Assembly: GCF_015223065.1 (NCBI RefSeq)
Contig: NZ_JADFBY010000011.1
Location: forward strand, 62,001 to 126,000
Reading direction: 5' to 3'
Source: Mucilaginibacter sp. JRF
Lineage (GTDB): Bacteria; Bacteroidota; Bacteroidia; Sphingobacteriales; Sphingobacteriaceae
Length of the DNA stretch: 64,000 nt
A model generated the notes under the pieces. The model did no database searches, was not told the DNA's origin, and saw only the letters and a list, made by a program, of their open reading frames with translations. A program made the translations under genes and the position numbers. Shown in pieces: positions 28,377-36,664 of the stretch (position 1 is the stretch's first letter; every line of letters begins with the position of its first letter).

Positions 28377-29573
28377 TTATTCGATCACTATCCTCCTTCC
28401 CATCATCTTAAAGTGAATATTGTTATCCAGTTGTTCTAAATGGCTTAGCAGTTCGGCTATATCCTTAGTGCGGTAAAATGTGCCGCCAAACTGTTTACTG
28501 TTCAGGTTCTTGCCTTTAAACTCCACATCAACATCATACCAGCGCGATACCTGTTTCATGATGCTCCGTATATCCTGATCATCAAAGCGGAAATAACCAT
28601 TTTTCCAGGCCATTGCCCGGGCTATGTTGCCTTGCGAAAGCTGTATATCATCTGATGACGCGCTCGTAGCCGCCTGCTGGCCGGGTATCAATATACGGTG
28701 CTGCTTGCCTTTGGTAAGCTGTACCGAACCTTCTATCAAAGTAGTGGTAGTAACCTCATCATCACTATAGCCTGAAATATTGAAACGGGTGCCGAGTACC
28801 CTGATCTCCGTTTCGCCGGTTTTAACTATAAAGGGTTTAGTTTTATCCTTAGCAACCTCAAAATAAGCCTCGCCGGTAAGCATAACCTGCCGGGTGTTGC
28901 CTGTAAATGCTGATGGAAACCGCAATGATGACGCGGAGTTTAACCAAACCCGTGTACCATCAGGCAAGGTTATCTGGTATTCGCCTCCTTTTGGGGTTTT
29001 TAAGTTATTGTAGCTTAATTGGTTTTGTGTGTTTGATGTTTCGCCGGGGTTGTATTCTATCTGCCCTGAGCGTACCTTACGGATGTTGGAACTACCGTTT
29101 ATCGCCACCATACCCTGCTGCTGCGCTTCCAGATCTATCACCTCGCCACCAGCCAGTGTTAGGGTAGCTTTTTTACTGCCGGGTTCTATCTTTATTGATT
29201 CGTTGGGCTTTGCCGATGCTATGCCTTGCTGACCTTTTTTCCCGGTCTTGTCAAAAAGTAATAAACCAACCGAAACAAAAACCACCAACATTGCCGCCGC
29301 GTAATACCATTTTGTTGAAAGCTTGCGTTCTATTTCAACAGGTTCGGCAGGCGCTAAACGTTCATCGGCAATAATGGCGTTAAATATGGCATCGGCTTCC
29401 GCTTTGTTCATCCGTGCATCGTCGGGCAGCGAAAACAATAACTCATCTATAACGGGCGATACCTCGCCGGCATCCGTAACATCCAGATGGTTCAACAACG
29501 CTGCGCAATCATCACTGCTGATAGTATTATCGAGATATTGTTGCAGTAAATGTTTTAACCTTTCCCTTGTCAT
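28377..29573 (-). CDS. FecR-family anti-sigma factor
   Basis: Membrane anti-sigma factor. I start it at ATG 29573 (MTRERLKHLLQQYLDNTIS), which begins the family's helical anti-sigma region; the open frame reaches 29633 but would leave only 27 nt after the sigma gene. A membrane span lies at about residues 80-100 of this form (WYYAAAMLVVFVSVGLLLF), then the FecR domain (GGEYQITLPDGTRVWLNSAS; GEAYFEVAKDKTKPFIVKTG; IRVLGTRFNISGY) and a DUF4974 end. It regulates the sigma factor just upstream. Confidence 0.94.
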   Translation of the reverse strand: MTRERLKHLLQQYLDNTISSDDCAALLNHLDVTDAGEVSPVIDELLFSLPDDARMNKAEADAIFNAIIADERLAPAEPVEIERKLSTKWYYAAAMLVVFVSVGLLLFDKTGKKGQQGIASAKPNESIKIEPGSKKATLTLAGGEVIDLEAQQQGMVAINGSSNIRKVRSGQIEYNPGETSNTQNQLSYNNLKTPKGGEYQITLPDGTRVWLNSASSLRFPSAFTGNTRQVMLTGEAYFEVAKDKTKPFIVKTGETEIRVLGTRFNISGYSDDEVTTTTLIEGSVQLTKGKQHRILIPGQQAATSASSDDIQLSQGNIARAMAWKNGYFRFDDQDIRSIMKQVSRWYDVDVEFKGKNLNSKQFGGTFYRTKDIAELLSHLEQLDNNIHFKMMGRRIVIE

Positions 29574-29660
29574 ACAATGTGCTATAATTGCAGCCTTTTT
29601 AGCAGCTTTTATTATAGAACACCGGCCGGACACAGGTTAACTACCCGACCATCAATTTTT

Positions 29661-30326
29661 TTATACCAGGAATAAAATGAGCAGGGAATAAAGCAGATCA
29701 ATGTACCTGAGATCGGCACGTAGGGTTTTTAATGCTTCGGTTAGGTGATTGTTAACCGTACTGGTTGATATCTGGAGTTGTGTGGCTATCTCTTTATGGG
29801 TAAGCCCCTCCTCGCGGCTTAAGCGATAAACCTTTTGTTGCTGCTGCGGTAGTGTGCGTATGGTTTTTTCGGTATGATATATCAGGTCTTTTTCAATAAT
29901 GCGTTCCTCAGTAGCGTTGTGTATATAGTCGATACGGTTTAAGAGCGCATCAAATAAGTTTTGCGACCGGTTTATCTCCCTGAGTTTATTTAACGATAGG
30001 CGCTTGGCTATTACAAAAATATACAGCCACAAATTGCCCGCCGGGTCGAGCTTGGCACGATTGACCCAAAGTTTGATAAAAGTTTCCTGCACTATCTCGC
30101 AGGCCATATCATGATCCTTTAAAAAGCGGAGCGCAAGATTATATACCTTATTGTGATATTTTAAATAAATGAGTTTGAGCACAGCATCGCTTCCTTCGGT
30201 TAAATGCTGAATATCATCGTTTAATATATCTTCCACTTTTTTAAGTGTAGTTAAATTACAGGTTATAATGTTTTGATGAACAACCTTTACAGCACGTTGG
30301 TGTACTCCTTTCTCCTCTGCAACCAA
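29661..30326 (-). CDS. ECF RNA polymerase sigma-70 factor
   Basis: ECF sigma factor, up to 221 residues. Region 2 (AVLKLIYLKYHNKVYNLALR, then IVQETFIKLWVNRAKL) and region 4 (LPQQQQKVYRLSREEGLTHK, EIATQLQISTSTVNNHLTEA) are clear, and the C-terminus is hydrophobic (YIDLLYSLLILFLV). The first ~25 residues before LKKVEDIL look unlike the family and the true start may be a non-ATG codon further in. First gene of the locus-3 operon. Confidence 0.9.
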   Translation of the reverse strand: MVAEEKGVHQRAVKVVHQNIITCNLTTLKKVEDILNDDIQHLTEGSDAVLKLIYLKYHNKVYNLALRFLKDHDMACEIVQETFIKLWVNRAKLDPAGNLWLYIFVIAKRLSLNKLREINRSQNLFDALLNRIDYIHNATEERIIEKDLIYHTEKTIRTLPQQQQKVYRLSREEGLTHKEIATQLQISTSTVNNHLTEALKTLRADLRYIDLLYSLLILFLV

Positions 30327-30891
30327 ATATAACGGTATCGGGAGTAAATAAACATTACATACGTAAAATACACGTAACCTAAATGTTAAGGCTGATAGAT
30401 CAATTGGTTTGTATATAGCGAAATAATGATTTACGCCAAAACTAAGATATAATGCATCGTCAGGTTCACTGTCCTGAACTGTCTTGTCCTATCGTGGAAT
30501 ATTATTTGAGTTTTAGTATTGCGTTGAGCTTAAACAAAAAACTTTGATTTTATTGTTCGGCGGAGAGTATATTGAGGAGGTAGAATATAAGAACTATACC
30601 CTGAGCAGCGTTATGAGCCTATTATTTACCACAAGTGGGACACTTGCGGTAGCGAGGGGATCTTTCTGATTCATGCCCGAATTAATGCTGTATACATTTA
30701 CGATAAATTTCTTCCGGGCTATTTTTGTTGTCAAGCTCTTAAATACACAAAAAACAAAAATCGCAGGTATATGAGAGGCTTAGTATCGGTTTAAAAATAA
30801 AGTTTTCACTGATAAGATTAAATAATTTACAATGGTAAAGTTTGATTCTTGATACCTTAAACACTAATTTGGATAATGAATTTAAATCGTC
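30327..30891. other. Gene-poor AT-rich spacer, left side of the caspase gene
   Basis: A 565-nt stretch with no gene I can support. It contains an imperfect 25-nt copy (30543-30567) of the sequence at 32348-32372 that covers the tRNA-end scar. Some frames are open over 40 codons near 30,600-30,780 but match nothing I know. Confidence 0.5.
30543..30567 (+). repeat. Imperfect direct repeat, left copy (possible att-like)
   Basis: Matches 32348-32372 at 20 of 25 positions: both copies begin TTTGATTTT and end GGCGGAGAG. The right copy spans the last bases of a tRNA acceptor. The pair flanks the caspase gene at a distance of 1,805 nt. Confidence 0.4.
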
Positions 30892-32244
30892 ATGAAAAAA
30901 ATCCTTGCTATAGCAATTGACCAATATAGCGATCTCAATATAAAAAACCTGAGCAACTGCCTAAATGATGTGAATTCACTCATCGATATTCTTTCTCAGC
31001 GTTATGATTTTGAAGAGATAGAACTGATCACAAAACCCGAACAAACCACCCGGTCATTTCTTTATAACGTCTTATATCAGGAATTGATCAATTTACTGCC
31101 TGAAGACGAAATTTTAATTATTTATGCAGGACATGGCGAATACAATAGTTTACTGGAGACCTCATACTGGTTATGTTCGGACTCGCAAAAGGATATTGTA
31201 AGCACATGGTTCAACGTCATAGAACTATTGAGCTTTTTTAAGGGTTCAAAAGCAAGACATATTGCATTGATTTCGGATAGCTGTTTTTCGGGTGCTGTAT
31301 TTGAACACTCACGCGGCGGAGGTATTGCCGCCTTATATAATAAAACATCAAGGCAGGCACTTACATCCGGTGGGATAGAAAAGGTAAGTGATGGGGTGGA
31401 GAATTCAAACAGCCCTTTCAACCTAACTCTTCAAAGAGTACTGAATGAAAACACTTCATTAACACTTTCTTTTGCGGAGTTTGCCGAAAAGGTAATCTTA
31501 AATTTCCGTCCCGACAAAGTACAAACCCCAGCCTACGGATCGCTGGCCTCGTCTGGTGACAAAGGAGGAACTTTATTTTTCCATTTGAAAAATGATAAAG
31601 TTTTAAGTCCTTATAAATCTATTCAAATACCATTGGATATTGACATTCAGGTCAAGGTGGATTCTAACTTTGAGATTCCATTCTTCAATGATAGCGAAGA
31701 TTTTAAAAGTCAGTTCGTCAATATTTTTGTACAGCAATTAGGTTATTCAATTATTAACGACATACGGAACTTCGTTGCAGAAGATAGGGAATACTCAATT
31801 TCATACAGTAATGAATTAGCTTTCTATCTTGATGTAAGCTATACCATTGAAACATTTAGCAAAGAATTCTTGAGCATTGTTATTCAAAGGAGCAATTATT
31901 TCGGCGGTGTGCATCCAAACCACTATATCTATACACTTAATTTCATGTTTGAGCCTGACCGATTGGTGCAACTGTTTGATGTGATTAGTTTTGAGGGTTA
32001 CCAAAATCAGGAAGAATACCTTAAATCAATGGTAAAAAAATATGCATATCCTGAAACCAAGGAATTTATGTTGGATTACACAAGTTATGAGTATATCTAT
32101 AAATTGGATTTCAGTATAAGCGAAGAATTCCTAACTATTTATTATTTCAACCTGATGCCTCACGCTTTTAAAGCATCGGGTATTCTTCAAATCCCAATTC
32201 AGGATATCAATTTCAAAGCAAAATTTCAACAAGGACATTTATAA
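30892..32244 (+). CDS. Caspase-like (peptidase C14) protease fused to a DUF3298-like domain
   Basis: A 450-residue protein. Residues 1-220 are a caspase-type fold: N-terminal strand KKILAIAIDQYSDL, catalytic His81 in IIYAGHGEYN, catalytic Cys131 in HIALISDSCFSGAVF. Residues 245-450 resemble the DUF3298/RsiV-type beta domain of secreted or anchored proteins: FGGVHPNHYIYTLNFMF, RLVQLFDVISF and the end YYFNLMPHAFKASGIL. I see no signal peptide or membrane span, so a cytosolic location is likely and the second domain may bind a ligand. Prokaryotic caspases often act in stress, conflict or suicide systems, but no usual partner is next to it. The gene is AT-richer than its neighbours, stands alone, has its own terminator and abuts a tRNA scar, all pointing to acquisition by transfer. 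Confidence 0.85.
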   Translation: MKKILAIAIDQYSDLNIKNLSNCLNDVNSLIDILSQRYDFEEIELITKPEQTTRSFLYNVLYQELINLLPEDEILIIYAGHGEYNSLLETSYWLCSDSQKDIVSTWFNVIELLSFFKGSKARHIALISDSCFSGAVFEHSRGGGIAALYNKTSRQALTSGGIEKVSDGVENSNSPFNLTLQRVLNENTSLTLSFAEFAEKVILNFRPDKVQTPAYGSLASSGDKGGTLFFHLKNDKVLSPYKSIQIPLDIDIQVKVDSNFEIPFFNDSEDFKSQFVNIFVQQLGYSIINDIRNFVAEDREYSISYSNELAFYLDVSYTIETFSKEFLSIVIQRSNYFGGVHPNHYIYTLNFMFEPDRLVQLFDVISFEGYQNQEEYLKSMVKKYAYPETKEFMLDYTSYEYIYKLDFSISEEFLTIYYFNLMPHAFKASGILQIPIQDINFKAKFQQGHL

Positions 32245-32307
32245 ATTACTCGGCATCGTGTCGCCATTTATATCAGCACCCCTTAACTATGGTATAGCTA
32301 TTAGCGA

Positions 32308-32342
32308 AAAACGCCCCAGATCTTCTGATCTGAGGCGTTTAA
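32308..32342. terminator. Intrinsic terminator after the caspase gene
   Basis: Long inverted repeat, arms AAACGCC-CAGATC and GATCTG-GGCGTTT with TTCT loop, flanked by A- and T-runs. It can end the caspase transcript on the plus strand and, on the minus strand, is where a tRNA transcript ending at 32363 would have stopped. Confidence 0.85.
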
Positions 32343-32347
32343 AAAAA

Positions 32348-32372
32348 TTTGATTTTTTAATCTGGCGGAGAG
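32348..32372 (+). repeat. Imperfect direct repeat, right copy (overlaps tRNA scar)
   Basis: Pairs with 30543-30567 (20 of 25 positions). It includes the last nine bases of the tRNA acceptor and the T-rich terminator tail. Confidence 0.4.
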
Positions 32373-32390
32373 AGAGGGATTTGAACCCCC
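32363..32390 (-). tRNA. tRNA 3'-end fragment (T-arm, acceptor strand, CCA); probable integration scar
   Basis: On the minus strand one reads GGGGG, loop TTCAAAT, CCCTC (a closed 5-bp T-stem with one G-U), then acceptor strand TCTCTCC, discriminator G and CCA. The 5' acceptor partner GGAGAGA, D-arm and anticodon arm are absent to the right, so this is not a working tRNA. The acceptor strand and T-loop fit a tRNA-Ser type of this phylum, though identity cannot be proven without the anticodon. Such displaced tRNA ends mark one edge of elements that integrate in tRNA genes; the geometry puts the element to the right of this point. Confidence 0.75.
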
Positions 32391-32549
32391 GCCCCAAAAC
32401 CGCAATTCAGAACTATTTTAGCACTTTTAAAAAAAGGGGTCTCGTCTAAGCCCCCTCTCAAATCAGTTATTTTTCTAAGCCGACTATCAAATGTAATAAA
32501 ATTTTATAGAAATCAGCGCTACGCTTTTCCTGAATTTACTACTTCCAAA

Positions 32550-32975
32550 TCAGTTGTCTAAATGGAATAGAGGCCGGTTTGGATAATGAGGTCTATAGCA
32601 CTTGTTGCTTCTGCAGAAAAGAGTCGGAGCTCGCAAATCAGGAAGCATATGTGACCATTGATTAAAACAAACGAAAAGCGTCGGCCGCCCTACACCAATA
32701 AAAGTATTGCGGGCAGCAATTTTACGCGCGAAACTGAAGATCCATGGCGCCGCCAACGCAAACGCACTAGTTGTTGTATCTAAAATTAAGTGTGTCTTGA
32801 AAGAGATCAACTTAAACAACAAAGCATAGACCAGTACTCTGGAACTAAGTAAACGGCAGCCATACTTAGCCTTGGGCAATCGCTCAAACCTTACAATCTC
32901 GGGTAGCGCCGGAACAATGACAGAATAGGCATAGTCAATTATAATGGGCCGTATTGTTCGTTTTAATAACAACAT
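32550..32975 (-). pseudogene. SPW-type membrane protein, probably decayed
   Basis: The open frame (141 codons) contains FKTHLILDTTTSAFALAAPW followed by IFSFARK, close to the pattern of small SPW-repeat membrane proteins in Bacteroidota, preceded by IIIDYAYSVIVPALPEIV. After about residue 95 the sequence becomes rich in Cys, Arg and His and no longer looks like a membrane protein, as if a frameshift had occurred. I treat it as a remnant; it could also be chance. Confidence 0.35.
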
Positions 32976-33135
32976 CTTTATACAAACGACAGAACGAAAA
33001 AAAGCGAGGGCGAATTAGCCACAGCGATTTACCAACAAACTGCAGAACTACCTTCAGATATACACTGGGGGCATCAAAACTCCCCACAGACAACGACAAA
33101 GGCAAGGGTTTACCGGTCGTAAAAAAAAAAATTGT

Positions 33136-33292
33136 AAAGACGCGAACAAACAGAAATGGTATTTCCACCACCTTTATGATTTCCAGCCTGGTCTAAGTTT
33201 TCAAAATCCAGAGGTTGTAACCGAAGCTAAAAGATCATGGCTTAGACGGTTTTCGTTTAGATGCAGTACCTTTTAAGATAAACGCCCCCCGA
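33136..33292 (+). pseudogene. GH13 (trehalose synthase / alpha-amylase type) fragment with frameshift
   Basis: One frame reads KWYFHHLYDFQPGLSFQNPE followed by VV, like the Y-H-F-QPDLNF-NP-V segment of trehalose synthase and alpha-glucosidase type GH13 enzymes. The next frame then reads HGLDGFRLDAVPFKINAPR and stops; GxDGFRLDAVP is the strand carrying the catalytic Asp nucleophile. The order and spacing fit one gene broken by a frameshift and a stop. The rest of the enzyme (over 500 residues) is missing. Confidence 0.65.
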
Positions 33293-33802
33293 TAACACGC
33301 CGAGGAACCTGAATTTGTATTCGCATTGTTGCAAGAGCTCATCACTAAATTTTATCAGTTCGCTGATCAGAATGTGTGCGAGATACCTGGAGCTCATTAT
33401 AGACAATGGCAGATCCTAGCTATGCCGGCAGAAGTGCTGACTATTGAATATTTGGCAAAAGAAACGTACTCATATCCCACATTCTCAGCAATAAATCGAT
33501 GCATTTCAAGGCCAATGAAAAGCAAATTGAATTTGATCCATACGGATATGATTAAAAACGAGGATAACGATTTCTTCAATTTATCTGAAAAGCGCTTCCT
33601 AAAAAAACAAAGAATCTGAACCTAAAGGCTAATTAAACATAGCAGATTACAAAACGACATACGAAGTTCAATAACAATCGCTATTATACAATAACAGACG
33701 TTTAGTTGCGATGGGCTGCAGATGAGTGCAACCGTCATTGAATGATAGAAGTTATGTTTTAATCGATCCTGAACATTAGTTACTTAAATCTGTTACTGTT
33801 AT

Positions 33803-34045
33803 ATGAAAAATACATTTAAGAAAGAAGACCATACCAGTTTGATCGTAGTAATAGCAGTAGGCGTAGCAGCAGGTATTGGCCTGGGCTGGTTATTCCTTAC
33901 AGATAAAGGAGTAGCATACTGTGACCAGATAGCACGCAGGCTTAAAGAAGGTGTTAGCAATACCGCAGCTGGTTTTATCGATCAGAAAACCGTTATTCCT
34001 AAAAAGGCAGCAAAAGTTGCCACCGATGCCGCGATCAAAGACTAA
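33803..34045 (+). CDS. Small YtxH-like membrane protein
   Basis: 80 residues with one membrane segment near the N-terminus (LIVVIAVGVAAGIGLGWLFL) and a charged helical tail, the make-up of YtxH-domain stress proteins. Function in the family is not established. The next gene (exonuclease III) starts at 34026 inside its last codons, so the two are translated from one message. Confidence 0.75.
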   Translation: MKNTFKKEDHTSLIVVIAVGVAAGIGLGWLFLTDKGVAYCDQIARRLKEGVSNTAAGFIDQKTVIPKKAAKVATDAAIKD

Positions 34046-34841
34046 GTCCGGCGTGAAGATAGCCACTTATAATATCAATGGAGTTAATGGCCGTATTGAT
34101 AGCCTACTGCGCTGGCTGAAGGAGGCCAGACCCGATGTGGTATGTCTGCAGGAATTGAAAACGGAAGATCATAAATTCCCCGAACGAACATTGCTCAATG
34201 CGGGCTACCACTCCATATGGCAGGGACAAAAGAGCTGGAACGGTGTAGCCATTCTCTCCAGGTATGGAGAGATACAGGAAACACGCCGGGGTCTGGGCGG
34301 CGACCCGCACGACATCCATAGCCGTTATCTTGAAGCATATATCAATGGAATAGTTATTGGCTGTATTTATTTACCTAATGGTAATCCTTTTCCGGGCCCT
34401 AAGTTCGAATACAAACTGAAATGGATAAAACGGTTGACTTCCCATGCTAAAAAACTAAAAGGTTTTGATCTGCCTGTTGCCTTGATCGGCGACTATAATA
34501 TCATACCTACCGATCAGGATACCTATAAACCAGAAAAATATATTGAAAATGCACTATTCCGGCCGGAAGCCAGGAAGCTTTGGAATGCGTTGCTAAAACT
34601 TGGCTGGACGGATGCTATCCGGCATTTGCATCCGGAGAATATCATCTATACCTTTTGGGATTACCTGCGTAATGCTTACGGTCGAAATGCCGGGCTGCGA
34701 TTGGATCATTTCTTATTAGATGATAACCTAAGGTCAAGACTGCTGTCAGCCGGCGTCGATAAAGATGTTCGTAGCTGGAAGCATTCAAGCGACCATGCGC
34801 CGGCATGGATCGAATTAGCAGACCAAACCAAAAAAACATGA
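34026..34841 (+). CDS. xthA: Exodeoxyribonuclease III / AP endonuclease (XthA family)
   Basis: Base-excision-repair nuclease that nicks at abasic sites and trims 3' ends. Started at ATG 34026 (MPRSKTKSGVKIATYNINGV), which places the conserved IATYNINGV strand at residue 11; the longer frame from 33951 would read through the upstream gene. Family landmarks: PDVVCLQELKTED with the metal-binding Glu, WNGVAILSR, IGDYNIIPT, the FWDYLRNAYGRNAGLRLDHF segment and a final SSDHAPAWIEL with the catalytic Asp-His. About 271 residues, normal length. Overlaps the YtxH gene by 20 nt and the DUF3891 gene by 4 nt. Confidence 0.93.
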   Translation: MPRSKTKSGVKIATYNINGVNGRIDSLLRWLKEARPDVVCLQELKTEDHKFPERTLLNAGYHSIWQGQKSWNGVAILSRYGEIQETRRGLGGDPHDIHSRYLEAYINGIVIGCIYLPNGNPFPGPKFEYKLKWIKRLTSHAKKLKGFDLPVALIGDYNIIPTDQDTYKPEKYIENALFRPEARKLWNALLKLGWTDAIRHLHPENIIYTFWDYLRNAYGRNAGLRLDHFLLDDNLRSRLLSAGVDKDVRSWKHSSDHAPAWIELADQTKKT

Positions 34842-35569
34842 TCGTTAATTATACAGAAACCGGCTGGGAAGTGATCACGCAGCGGGCACATGGATTACTG
34901 GCAGCTGAGATTGCAGCACAATGGAAGCATAGCATTCGTACTGAACGTTGGACCGAAACTTTACTGGCCATTGCTGAGCATGATGATGCACAGGTGGAAT
35001 TGGAACGTGACAACTTGCTTACGCAGCAAGGCGGCCCTCTAGATTTTAAAATGAAAGCGTTCGAAAAACGGCATTGTACACAAACAATGGATTTTGCCTT
35101 AAGCAAAAGCCGCTATATCGCCCTATTATCATCCATGCACCTGGATTTTGTTTATTCGAAAGATTGCCCGCATGATAAAAAAGCGACTATATTTTTGAAA
35201 AATCAGGCCGAGCTCAGACGGCAGTTGCGTAAAGAATTAGGTATTACGATTAAGGAAGCAGAGCGGGATTATCGGCTAATGGAGTGGTGTGACGCGTTAT
35301 CGCTTTTGCTTTGCCAGCATGAAAATCAACCGGAAGCAAGAGCCGTAGAGGTCAGTGAGGGCCCTGATAAAAAGAATCACAGATTATCTCAGACCGGAGA
35401 AGATTCGCTAACTGTTGATCCCTGGCCGTTTGAAAGTGATAGTTTTAAGGTCTATTTTGAAACCCGGCTGATACCACAGCTTACTTTTAAAGATTCAGAA
35501 GAATTCCGTGCTGAATTTCGCAAAGCACCTGTCATTGAGAAACGCTGGTCTATAAAAAAGAACGTGTAG
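34838..35569 (+). CDS. DUF3891-family protein
   Basis: Cytosolic protein of 243 residues starting at ATG 34838, overlapping the exonuclease stop (ATGA). The family motif is the N-terminal ITQRAHGLLAAEIAAQW with conserved His, followed by ETLLAIAEHDD; a helical bundle follows. The biochemical role of DUF3891 is unknown. Coupling to exonuclease III suggests shared expression under DNA damage or oxidation. Confidence 0.85.
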   Translation: MIVNYTETGWEVITQRAHGLLAAEIAAQWKHSIRTERWTETLLAIAEHDDAQVELERDNLLTQQGGPLDFKMKAFEKRHCTQTMDFALSKSRYIALLSSMHLDFVYSKDCPHDKKATIFLKNQAELRRQLRKELGITIKEAERDYRLMEWCDALSLLLCQHENQPEARAVEVSEGPDKKNHRLSQTGEDSLTVDPWPFESDSFKVYFETRLIPQLTFKDSEEFRAEFRKAPVIEKRWSIKKNV

Positions 35570-35590
35570 ATTAAATAAACATAACGGATC

Positions 35591-35624
35591 AACATGGGCC
35601 GGCGGCATGCTGCCGGCCCATGTT
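35591..35624. terminator. Bidirectional hairpin between convergent genes
   Basis: Very strong inverted repeat, arms AACATGGGCCGGC and GCCGGCCCATGTT, between the convergent DUF3891 and manganese catalase stops. It lacks a long T-run but its position fits a shared terminator. Confidence 0.7.
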
Positions 35625-35629
35625 AGTTG

Positions 35630-36586
35630 CTACTTTTTACCGCGGGGATTTGGACCTGCTTTCTTGGTCATTTCCTTTTCGGTTTTTTCCTTAAATTCTG
35701 TAAATGCATCGGCAAGTGCCTGCAATTCGGGATCAAGTCCAGGGGCAAACTCCTCCGGACGTTCAGGTGCGGGCGGTATCAAATACGATTCCCTTGGTTC
35801 TTTCAACGTGGTTAGTACTGTACCGTCATTAGCCGGTGCGCTACCCTGAAATATCTTGCCCATTTCTGAGCTGTCCAACCTGAAGTGGTATTGTTCGCGG
35901 TTTATTCCGGCATCGATCAGCTTTTTTACTTCCGGGTACTGCGAGGCATCGAATTTAGGGATCGGGAGGGCTTTCGCCCAGTCGATACCTAAGGTCTCCA
36001 GTGCCTTGGCGAACGCCATCTCATGCGCCTCGTCCCGGGCGATCAGAAAGGCTACCGTAGCACGCAGTGTTTTATTTTCAGACATTTGGTAGATACGGCA
36101 TTTTTGAAGCCTGCCCGTCGATTCAAGCACCAGGTTATCCATCAGATCAAGGACTAGGTTACCGTGATTGTGAACATATGATCCGCTCCAGGGATTTCCG
36201 GCGGCGTCGACCGGCAAAGCTCCTTGCGCTCCGACAATGAAGTGGTGCGGGTTTTGTTGCTCTTTTGCCATATCCATAGTTGCTTTGCCGCCTCTCCCCG
36301 GCGCATCGAACTTATTGCCATGGTATTCCGGCGCTCCGTCCAGCAAACGGGAAATAGTTTTGGTGATCAACTCTACGTGGCTGATCTCTTCGATCCCGAC
36401 GCCCTGGATCAGGTCGAGGTAAGGAATGTTATTGCCCCGGAAATTAAAACTCTGAAATAAATACTGCATCATTGTACGCATTTCGCCGAACTGGCCGCCG
36501 AGGCCTTCCTGTAGTGCATTAGCTGCTGATGGATCCGGTTGATCGTCAACGATTGGATTAATTAAACTTTGAATATGATAAAACAT
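35630..36586 (-). CDS. Manganese (non-heme) catalase
   Basis: Destroys hydrogen peroxide with a di-manganese centre. 318 residues, ferritin-like four-helix bundle. The ligand motifs are present: MFYHIQSLINP start, GGQFGEMRTMMQYLFQSFNF (Glu), GIEEISHVELITKTI (Glu, Glu, His), and EAHEMAFAKALETLG (His, Glu). The C-terminal ~60 residues are low-complexity and rich in Pro, Glu and Lys, typical of the Bacteroidota form. It ends the minus-strand operon with DUF4142, SMP-30-like and sugar dehydrogenase genes. Confidence 0.93.
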   Translation of the reverse strand: MFYHIQSLINPIVDDQPDPSAANALQEGLGGQFGEMRTMMQYLFQSFNFRGNNIPYLDLIQGVGIEEISHVELITKTISRLLDGAPEYHGNKFDAPGRGGKATMDMAKEQQNPHHFIVGAQGALPVDAAGNPWSGSYVHNHGNLVLDLMDNLVLESTGRLQKCRIYQMSENKTLRATVAFLIARDEAHEMAFAKALETLGIDWAKALPIPKFDASQYPEVKKLIDAGINREQYHFRLDSSEMGKIFQGSAPANDGTVLTTLKEPRESYLIPPAPERPEEFAPGLDPELQALADAFTEFKEKTEKEMTKKAGPNPRGKK

Positions 36587-36664
36587 GATTTTTATTTTTA
36601 TAGTGTTTGATGAAATGAAATACTTCAGGTTATAACACCTGATTTTAATGATCAGGCGTTTGGT

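Larger units (their letters stand above)
32396..33802. other. Decayed junction region of the island
   Basis: About 1.4 kb without an intact gene. It holds a possible SPW-type membrane protein remnant (32550-32975, minus), a broken GH13 piece (about 33136-33290, plus), and an open frame at 33326-33619 (97 codons, plus) that I cannot assign and that may continue the decayed gene. No integrase found. Confidence 0.6.

Noticed and set aside
30892-32244. A multi-gene caspase defence system
   Set aside because: No TPR, NACHT, gasdermin or other usual partner gene is adjacent, so I report a single-gene system only as a possibility.
32258-32449. 63-codon frame reading WRRERDLNPRPK
   Set aside because: This peptide is a known artefact of translating through a tRNA 3' end; it supports the tRNA scar, not a gene.
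32363-32460. A complete tRNA gene
   Set aside because: No 5' acceptor strand, D-arm or anticodon arm can be folded upstream on the minus strand; only the 3' part is present.
33326-33619. 97-codon frame as a real gene
   Set aside because: No recognisable family and it lies in a decayed region right after a broken GH13 fragment; it may be its continuation.
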